Part shown: piece by piece, positions 58,307-64,000 of the stretch | Numbering within the stretch: position 1 is the stretch's first letter | Layout: each line of letters begins with the position of its first letter | From: Subdoligranulum sp. | GTDB lineage: Bacteria; Bacillota; Clostridia; Oscillospirales; Ruminococcaceae | DNA length: 64,000 nucleotides | Assembly (NCBI GenBank): GCA_004555405.1 | Contig: SFIE01000007.1 | Location: 62,001 to 126,000, forward strand | Direction: 5' to 3' | The notes under the pieces: generated by a model | The model's input: the letters and a program-made list of their open reading frames with translations, nothing else | The model's database searches: none | Told to the model about the DNA's origin: nothing | Position numbers and translations under genes: made by a program

Positions 58307-59320
58307 TTATTCCCGGCGCTTGCGGCGGCTGTATACCACCATGCCGATCACGCCTGCCGCGCCGCCTGCCAGCAGCAGCCACGGTGCTGTATCCTGCACA
58401 ATGCCGGTGTTAATGCTCACCGTGCGCTCGTTCACCACCGCCACGGTGGTGTCCTGCCGGATACTGCCGGTTTTTTCTCTTGCGGTTTCCCCGTCCACCG
58501 TGGTGGTGTAGCCCTCGGCACTGTAGTCGGTTTCGGCGAGTGTGTAAACATCCTCGGGCGAAAGGCCGTGCAGCACCGCGCTTTCCCCGTTTTTCAGCGT
58601 AAAGGTGACCGGCTGCGTGCCCACCTGCTGGGTTTGCCCGGCTTCACCGCCCACCACCAGATAGTATTCCTCGCCCTCTTCGGCGGGAGTCACCTGCAGG
58701 GTAAAGGAAAACTCCTTGCTGCGGTCACCCATGTTGCCGGTCACAGTTTTGGTGATGGTCAGATCGTTCACGCTGCCGTTCTGTGCGCCGTAGTCGTTGG
58801 TAAAGGTATCGCTTTTTTCTCCCTGCGCATCGCTGAGGGTATACCCGCCCACCGCCAGGCCGCCGCCTGCATCGTTTACCACATACACCAGCAGCTCCAG
58901 GGCCTTGGTGTCATAGGTGATGCCGTCATACCGGCCGGGCTGCTCGGTTACGGTGTAGCGATACACCCCGGGGGCTGCAAAACGGGCGGGGTTCAGCGTA
59001 ATGGCGGTGGCCGCCTGCAGCTCGGTTTTACCGATATCCCCCGCCGCCGGGGCAAAGTGTACGCTCTCGCCCATCACTGCGCCCTCGGCCGGGCCTGCCA
59101 GAATGTTGTTGGCCTCATCCGCCTGCCCCGGGGCCACCGCAAAAGCAAATTCCGCCCTTGGCGCCAGCGTGGTTTCCCGCTTGGTCACGGTTTTGTTTAA
59201 GGCCGCCTGCACGGGCTGCCCCTCGGCAAAGGCCGTGACCGGTGCAGCGCCGCCCAGCAGCACCGCAGCGGCCAGCCCCGCCGCACTGCGGCGGAAAAGA
59301 TGCAGATTCTGTTGTTTCAT
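58307..59320 (-). CDS. Two-domain FctA/Spy0128-type major pilin
   Basis: A 337-residue surface protein. Signal peptide 1-32 (ending VTAFAEG). Two Ig-like domains follow, each with the residues for an internal Lys-Asn isopeptide bond: K43, E126 and N175 in the first; K191 (LTITKTVTG), E263 (LAETDY) and N297 (VVNERT) in the second, positions close to those of Spy0128. The C-terminus has INTGIVQDTAPW, a hydrophobic helix and SRRKRRE as sorting signal. Presumed pilus shaft subunit. Start at 59320 chosen to fit the signal peptide. Confidence 0.87.
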   Translation of the reverse strand: MKQQNLHLFRRSAAGLAAAVLLGGAAPVTAFAEGQPVQAALNKTVTKRETTLAPRAEFAFAVAPGQADEANNILAGPAEGAVMGESVHFAPAAGDIGKTELQAATAITLNPARFAAPGVYRYTVTEQPGRYDGITYDTKALELLVYVVNDAGGGLAVGGYTLSDAQGEKSDTFTNDYGAQNGSVNDLTITKTVTGNMGDRSKEFSFTLQVTPAEEGEEYYLVVGGEAGQTQQVGTQPVTFTLKNGESAVLHGLSPEDVYTLAETDYSAEGYTTTVDGETAREKTGSIRQDTTVAVVNERTVSINTGIVQDTAPWLLLAGGAAGVIGMVVYSRRKRRE

Positions 59321-59400
59321 ACCCAGCTTCCTTTCTTTCACACACATAACAAAACTTATTGCCTGCACAGGCGGCAAACCCCTGCCGCCCGCGCACAGCG

Positions 59401-59910
59401 CTACAGTTGGCTGCGCCGCAGGATCACCAGAATTTTTCCCCGGCGCTGGTTGGCGCTCAGCGGGCCGAACAAACGGCTGTCGGCCCCGGTGCGCCGGTTA
59501 TCGCACAAAAGAAACACCTCGCCCTCGCCCAGCGTGAGCGGATAGTCCGGCCCGCCCTCATAGGCAGGGGTGGGCGATGCATCCCGCTGCAGCACCAGCG
59601 CCCCGTTCACCATCACCTGCCCCTGCGGGGTAATGGCCACGCTGTCGCCCTGGGCTGCCGCCACGCGCCCCACCACGGTGTGCCCCTGCTTTTTCGCGCA
59701 CACCAGATCCCCTGCGCGCCAGTTTTTTTGCAGGCGGTAATAAACATACACATCGCCTGCTTCCATGGCGGGGTGCATATCATCGTTTGGGGCGCTGCCC
59801 ACCCCAAACACCACGCCCAGCAGCAGCCAGCCGCCCAGTGCAAAGGCAGCCAGCCGAAGCGCAAGGCCCTTTAGCTCACGCCGGTCGGCCGGGCTGAGGG
59901 TGGGCCTCAC
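59401..59910 (-). CDS. SipA-like inactive signal peptidase I homologue
   Basis: A 169-residue member of the S26 signal-peptidase fold with one N-terminal membrane helix (18-38). The catalytic serine box, normally SMxP, reads DDMHP with D44, and the lysine box, normally KRV, reads GRV with G81, while box E (CDNRRTGADSRLFGPLSANQRRGK) is kept. The same Ser-to-Asp and Lys-to-Gly changes define SipA, needed for pilus assembly in Streptococcus pyogenes, where it does not cleave signal peptides. The start overlaps the adhesin stop by four bases. A pilus chaperone role is inferred from context. Confidence 0.85.
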   Translation of the reverse strand: MRPTLSPADRRELKGLALRLAAFALGGWLLLGVVFGVGSAPNDDMHPAMEAGDVYVYYRLQKNWRAGDLVCAKKQGHTVVGRVAAAQGDSVAITPQGQVMVNGALVLQRDASPTPAYEGGPDYPLTLGEGEVFLLCDNRRTGADSRLFGPLSANQRRGKILVILRRSQL

Positions 59911-62900
59911 AAGCGCCTCCGGCGCACAAGGCCCACCGCCCCCAGCACAGCGCCGCCCAGCACCACCGCCAGCGCCCCCGGCGCAGCCTGCCCGCGCACG
60001 CCGGTGGGCACGGCGATCTCGCGCCGGTTGGTGTAGGTGATGATGCGCCGCCCGTCACGGTTCTCCTCGCTCACGGCGGTGGTGTAGCCCTCGGCGCTCA
60101 GGTCCTCTTGCTTTACGGTGATGGGGGTCTGGCTTTCAGGCTGCGGCTCAAACACATAACTGCCGCCGCTTTGCAGCGTGAATTCCCGCGCTGCCGATGC
60201 TTCGCCCGGGGCACTCCCGGCCAGCAGCGCCGAAAACGCCACCCGGCGGTTTTTCTGCGCCATGTTGCCCTGCATCACCAGCCGCACCTCGGTGACCACG
60301 GCCTTTTCCCACTGGGCATACAGGCGGTTGGTTTCGGGGTTTACGCTGTTCACACGGATCACATCCCCCGGCTTTAGCACATCCCCGCCCTGCTTTTGGC
60401 GGCTCCAGCCCATCAGCACATAGCCCGGCTTTTGGGGGGCAGGGTCTTCGATGGTATAGTCCTGGCTTTGTGCGGGCAGCGCCACGGTTTTTTCCGCTGC
60501 ACCGGCTGCATCGCTGCCGCCGTTATAGTCATACACAAGGCTTGTGCCCGCAGGCTGCGGCGGCATGGCCCACTGGGCATACAGCACGGTGTCCTGCCCG
60601 GGCATCACAAAGCTTTCACCGGGCTTGAACAAGGGTCCTTTTCCCTGGGCATCCGCACTCCAGCCCAAAAATCCCAGGCTGTTCTTTGGCGGCGTCCACT
60701 CGGGCGGGGCCGTGCGCAGCCGCACGGCGGTGCCTGCGCCAAATCGGTCGGTTTCTGTAAACATTTCCCCGCCTGCCAGACCGGGGCTGTAGTGCAAAGC
60801 GCAGCTGGTTTCGCTGGCCCACAGCGCCGTGAGGGTGAGATCGCTTTGCACCGGCGTTAAAAAGCTGAAGGGCTTTTCCTCCATGCTCCAGCCCAAAAAG
60901 CGCCAGCCCTCCCGCACAGGCTCACTGCCCGGCTTTTGCGCCAGCTTGCCGCGCTCTACAAGCTGATCGTCAAGATCCGCGCCCTCGGGGGCTGTGCCCC
61001 CCGCAAGCTCGAACCGCACACGGAACACCGGCTCTTTCCACAGCGCATACAGCGCCAGCTCTCCTGCCGGCATCACCCCCGCCTTCAGGTCAAAGGGTTC
61101 GCCCTGCCCCAGATTGTTTTCGTACCACCCGGCAAACACAAGGCCGCTGTCACTGGGATGCACGGGCGTGTGCTGCTGGGCCGCCAGCGGGGCCTGATAG
61201 GGCAGGGTCACGGTTTTTTCTTCATCGCCTGCGCTGTAAAATCGCAGCTGATATTGTCGGCGGTCGTAGTAGAGCTCAAATCCATAGCTGCCGTTTTCCA
61301 GCCGCTTTTCCCGGCTGCCCACCGCCGGGCTTTTTTGGGTGTTCAGCACAAAGCCCTGCAGATCATAGCAGTCGTTCTGGCCCAGCTTCCAGCCGGTTTC
61401 GTTGCTGCGAAAGCTGTCGGTATGATGCAGCTCCCAGCCGGAACCCTGCAAATTCTGCACATAATAGCGCAGCTCATGCACCACACTGCCGCTTTCGGCT
61501 TTCCAGTAAAATTTGTTGGGGTTTTTGCTGTCACCCGGGGCGGGCATGGTGGCAATGCCGGTTTGATACTGGCTGCCGTTGGGGGTTATGCGCCAGGCAT
61601 CCGGCCATTTTTCGTCCACCCGGCTGGGCCATTTGTCGGCAATGTCTGCGCCGTAGCGCGCCGTGATGGTCAGCTCGGGGATCAGGCTTGCGGTGCCCAT
61701 GACCCCCGGGCGGTAAAACTGCACGGTGTACACCTTGCGGTCATAATACACCGGGATCACAGTACTGCCGCTGCCCTGCACGGTTTCGGCCGGGGGCGTC
61801 TGGCGCAGCGTAAAATGCTGGTAGCGGTTTTCTTCGGCCTGGGCCTGCACCTGCGTGCCTGCCGGGGCTGTGTGCTGGCGCACCTCGGCCAGCGTGTAGC
61901 CATCGTTATCCGCATTCTGCTGCCAGTAGGCCACGCGGTATACAACGCTTTGGGCTTTCCAGCCCGCATACAGCACAAGGTCGCTGTTTACTGGCTGGCC
62001 CGGCGTGTAGCCCTGGGTGCAGGCCGCATCCGTGAACCAGCCTGTGAACTGATAGCCCTGCCGCACGGCGGCGGGCAGCTGGGGCGCAGGCGCACCCGGC
62101 ATCACATACACCGGGGCCGGGGGCGTGCCCTCCGGGGCCTGCGGGGTGATCCAGCACACGGTTTTCAGCACCGGATACAGCCGCAGCGGCTGCAGGGTGA
62201 GCGCCGGTGCGCTGACAGCCTCGCCCCCGGGGGTGGTGCTCCAGCCGGTAAGCGCCATGCCTGCCGGGGCGGCAAACGCCACCTGCTGCCAGTTTACGGC
62301 GTCATTGGCATTCTCATAGGTTTGGGTGAACAGCACCGCACCGCCTGTGGGCTGCGAGAAGTAATACACGGTGTACACCCTGTGCCAGCGCGCTGTGTAA
62401 ATGAAAACCACATCCTCGTCCAGCGGCGGCACAGGCGCGGAAAAATCGCACGCTTCGCCGTTTTCGTTCAACCAGCCCTCAAACACCGCACCCTCCTGCA
62501 CCGGGTCGGCCAGCGGCGCGGGCGTTTCGCCCGGATACAGCACCTGCTCGCTCACAAGGGCTTCGCCCGCATAAAAGCGCAGCGTAGCGGTGTGGGCCTC
62601 GGGCTCGGTGGGCAGTATGATATTCGCCGGCTGCACGGGCGTCTCGGGCGGGGCTTCGGCGGGCGGCGTTTCCGCGGGCGGGGCGGCTTCGCAGGATGCA
62701 TCATCCGGCTGCAAGGGCTCGGGTAATGCTTCAGAGGGCGCTTCTTCCGGCGGCTCTTCCGGCTGCGGTTCGGGTTCCGGCGGCTGCTTCTCCTCCAGCG
62801 GCCCCGGCTGCGGTTCGGGTTCCGGCGGCACCTCCTCAGCCAGCACCTCCTCTTCCGGCGGCTGCGCCGGGGCGAAAAATTCTTCCTCCGGCAGGGCGCT

Positions 62901-63020
62901 TTGGGCCTCCTGGGCGGCCTGCTCGGCATGGGCGGCCTGCGCCCCGCTTACAGCAGGCCCGGCGGCCAGCATCAGCGCCAAAGCAAAACTGACAAATCGG
63001 TTCCAAACAGAGTGTTTCAT
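59907..63020 (-). CDS. Large pilus adhesin with Flg_new/InlB-type repeats and VPTG sorting signal
   Basis: A 1037-residue secreted protein, first gene of the pilus operon. Signal peptide ends near 30 (AQAAHAE). Residues 45-135 are a Glu/Pro-rich stalk (PEPEPQPE-type). From 140 to about 900 there are at least six Listeria-Bacteroides (InlB B) repeats ending in GWxxxxxG and LYAxW. A final beta domain (EVRLVMQGNM to TYTNRRE) resembles those of the major pilin. The C-terminus has VPTGV, a membrane helix and RRRRL, the sorting motif of Streptococcus FctA-type pili. No Cys-Gln thioester domain recognised. Proposed tip adhesin. Confidence 0.82.
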   Translation of the reverse strand: MKHSVWNRFVSFALALMLAAGPAVSGAQAAHAEQAAQEAQSALPEEEFFAPAQPPEEEVLAEEVPPEPEPQPGPLEEKQPPEPEPQPEEPPEEAPSEALPEPLQPDDASCEAAPPAETPPAEAPPETPVQPANIILPTEPEAHTATLRFYAGEALVSEQVLYPGETPAPLADPVQEGAVFEGWLNENGEACDFSAPVPPLDEDVVFIYTARWHRVYTVYYFSQPTGGAVLFTQTYENANDAVNWQQVAFAAPAGMALTGWSTTPGGEAVSAPALTLQPLRLYPVLKTVCWITPQAPEGTPPAPVYVMPGAPAPQLPAAVRQGYQFTGWFTDAACTQGYTPGQPVNSDLVLYAGWKAQSVVYRVAYWQQNADNDGYTLAEVRQHTAPAGTQVQAQAEENRYQHFTLRQTPPAETVQGSGSTVIPVYYDRKVYTVQFYRPGVMGTASLIPELTITARYGADIADKWPSRVDEKWPDAWRITPNGSQYQTGIATMPAPGDSKNPNKFYWKAESGSVVHELRYYVQNLQGSGWELHHTDSFRSNETGWKLGQNDCYDLQGFVLNTQKSPAVGSREKRLENGSYGFELYYDRRQYQLRFYSAGDEEKTVTLPYQAPLAAQQHTPVHPSDSGLVFAGWYENNLGQGEPFDLKAGVMPAGELALYALWKEPVFRVRFELAGGTAPEGADLDDQLVERGKLAQKPGSEPVREGWRFLGWSMEEKPFSFLTPVQSDLTLTALWASETSCALHYSPGLAGGEMFTETDRFGAGTAVRLRTAPPEWTPPKNSLGFLGWSADAQGKGPLFKPGESFVMPGQDTVLYAQWAMPPQPAGTSLVYDYNGGSDAAGAAEKTVALPAQSQDYTIEDPAPQKPGYVLMGWSRQKQGGDVLKPGDVIRVNSVNPETNRLYAQWEKAVVTEVRLVMQGNMAQKNRRVAFSALLAGSAPGEASAAREFTLQSGGSYVFEPQPESQTPITVKQEDLSAEGYTTAVSEENRDGRRIITYTNRREIAVPTGVRGQAAPGALAVVLGGAVLGAVGLVRRRRL

Positions 63021-63143
63021 ATCGGCAGCATTCCTTTCCGGCAGGGTGGCCTTTGCATGGTTTGTATACGCCGTCTGCCCGGCTTATGCCTTGATGGTAC
63101 CAGAAAGTGTTTGCAGCATTTGGTCAGAATCTGTCCTCGGTGC

Positions 63144-63171
63144 TTGATTTTTTTGAAAAGTATGGTATGAT
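63144..63171 (+). promoter_or_regulatory. Promoter of the perR-type gene
   Basis: TTGATT (63144-63149) and TATGAT (63166-63171), spacer 16 nt, about 110 nt before the gene. The AT-rich leader has no clear Per box. Confidence 0.55.
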
Positions 63172-63281
63172 AGAATCAATTAAGCAATAATAGTTCTTGT
63201 TAATCATTACGTGATGTAAAAACCCTGTGGTTTTTTGCCGTTTTCCCCCGCAAAAAGCCCGCCAAGGAAACGAGGTATGTT

Positions 63282-63680
63282 ATGGCAGTAAAGATCCGCC
63301 GCAGCGAGCAGCGCGAATTGGTGCTGCAGGCCGTTTTGGCCCGTAAAGACCATCCCACCGCCGAAGCCGTGTTCAAATCGCTGCACGAACAGGCCCCCCA
63401 CCTGAGCCTGGGCACGGTGTACCGCAACCTGAATCTTCTGGCTGGCCTTGGCCAGATCCGCCGGGTGCCCATTCCCGGCCAGCCCGATCATTTTGACTCC
63501 ACGCTGGAGCAGCACGCGCATTTTCGCTGCACCCAGTGCGGCGCTGTGTTTGACCTGTCCGTGGCAAGCGATTTTGATCCCTGCACAGCGGCCTACCCCT
63601 GCGGCTGCCGCCTGACCGGCTATGAACTGGTGTTCAGCGGCGTGTGTGCCGAATGCTGCGCCGCCGAAAAGAAAAACTGA
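63282..63680 (+). CDS. Fur/PerR-family metal-dependent repressor
   Basis: A 132-residue regulator. The helix-turn-helix (DHPTAEAVFKSLHEQAPHLSLGTVYRNLNLL) is typical of the Fur family. Structural zinc cysteines are C83 and C86 (RCTQCGAV) and C122 with C125 (VCAECC). Metal-sensing His and Asp appear in PDHFD (H70, D72) and EQHAH (H78, H80). Asp in place of Glu at the sensor site suggests the peroxide sensor PerR, but iron-sensing Fur cannot be excluded. Convergent with the gene at the right edge. Confidence 0.88.
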   Translation: MAVKIRRSEQRELVLQAVLARKDHPTAEAVFKSLHEQAPHLSLGTVYRNLNLLAGLGQIRRVPIPGQPDHFDSTLEQHAHFRCTQCGAVFDLSVASDFDPCTAAYPCGCRLTGYELVFSGVCAECCAAEKKN

Positions 63681-63733
63681 AGGTGCGCCGCAAAAGCCTG
63701 CTTTTTTAAGGCGGGCACTTTCTAAGAAAACGC

Positions 63734-63786
63734 CAGGGCCGCCCTGCCGCAAGGATATTTCCTGCGGCGGGGCGGCCCTGATTTTG
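63734..63786 (+). terminator. Terminator after the perR-type gene
   Basis: A stem with CAGGGCCGCCC/GGGCGGCCCTG (63734-63744 with 63770-63780) extended by GCCGCA/TGCGGC, followed by ATTTT. Confidence 0.85.
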
Positions 63787-63795
63787 CAAAATGCG

Positions 63796-63833
63796 ACAAA
63801 AACCCCCGGTTCAACTGGCTTTTGAACCGGGGG
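63796..63833 (-). terminator. Terminator of the right-edge gene
   Basis: A perfect 12-bp stem (63803-63814 with 63822-63833), with TTTTTG on the minus strand. Confidence 0.85.
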
Positions 63834-63877
63834 CCAAACATTTATATGGAGACTTTCAGATTTTTAAAGCGGCCGAA

Positions 63878-64000
63878 TTATGCCTTGTGGGTGTGGCCGT
63901 GGTCAGGTGCATGGAACTCGCCGTTCTCGTCGGGACGGAGCTTGCCGTTCTTGATGCCTGCCTTGGGAGTGTAGATATCGTTGATGTTCCAGCAGCCGGG
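63878..64000 (-). CDS. Unidentified protein, C-terminal 40 residues (5' truncated)
   Basis: Not recognised. The frame from the window edge to the TAA at 63878-63880 gives a 40-residue tail that includes CWNINDIYTPKAGIKNGKL and ends in HAPDHGHTHKA. Codon choice is like that of highly expressed genes nearby, and a strong terminator follows it, so it is very likely coding. The His-rich end might bind metal. No family can be assigned from this fragment. Confidence 0.65.
   Translation of the reverse strand, partial: PGCWNINDIYTPKAGIKNGKLRPDENGEFHAPDHGHTHKA

Overview
The window looks like the chromosome of a GC-rich, anaerobic, Gram-positive gut bacterium of the Clostridia, most likely an Oscillospiraceae/Ruminococcaceae relative of Faecalibacterium or Subdoligranulum. 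This is an inference from gene content and style: an hrcA-grpE-dnaK-dnaJ operon under an exact CIRCE element, a complete 2-hydroxyglutarate route of glutamate fermentation with a Na+-pumping glutaconyl-CoA decarboxylase, TRAP transport, class B sortase-dependent pili and a dockerin-bearing lysozyme. I recognised no rRNA, tRNA, CRISPR array, phage or intact insertion sequence.

Layout. 1-1.8 kb: end of an AbgB-like amidohydrolase and an ArsB/SLC13-type permease. 1.9-6.8 kb: heat-shock operon (minus). 7.0-12.2 kb: SdpI-like membrane protein, then a sugar nucleotidyltransferase-ptsH-ptsI set (minus) facing a second, divergent enzyme I paralogue. 12.3-24.8 kb: prfC, GH25 lysozyme with dockerin, HAD phosphatase, PAP2 protein, GT2 glycosyltransferase, PadR and MerR regulators with small membrane proteins, DEAD-box helicase, thiC behind a TPP riboswitch, and mgsA. 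24.9-30.8 kb: arginine operon argG-argH-argC-argB-argD with an ARG box at its promoter. 31.0-35.7 kb: a GIY-YIG/GNAT fusion coupled to a MYG1-type gene, a 97-bp tandem repeat array, and a cell-wall amidase.

35.8-45.8 kb is one nine-gene operon (gcdD-gcdC-gcdB-gctA-gctB-gcdA-hgdC-hgdA-hgdB). Together the products activate 2-hydroxyglutarate to its CoA ester, dehydrate it to glutaconyl-CoA, and decarboxylate that to crotonyl-CoA while exporting Na+. An IclR regulator is divergent from it. 46-56.6 kb: DUF1643 protein, a candidate small RNA, an SGNH lipoprotein, an MFS transporter with an attenuator-like leader, then a TIM-barrel/AroE-like enzyme pair followed by a complete TRAP transporter. This last set is a candidate uptake and catabolism cluster for a shikimate- or quinate-like acid.

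56.9-63.0 kb is the most striking region: five overlapping or closely spaced minus-strand genes in the order adhesin - catalytically dead signal peptidase - two-domain pilin - class B sortase - small pilin. This is the order of the streptococcal FCT pilus locus (cpa-sipA-fctA-srtC-fctB), and the signal-peptidase homologue carries Asp and Gly where Ser and Lys should be. A Fur/PerR regulator and the tail of an unidentified gene end the window.

Two kinds of non-coding repeat stand out. Four dispersed copies (about 16.1, 47.6, 52.4 and 56.7 kb) form a 178-bp MITE-like family with terminal inverted repeats flanked by TA, two of them with internal deletions. The 97-bp tandem array at 33 kb keeps a hairpin through a compensatory base change.
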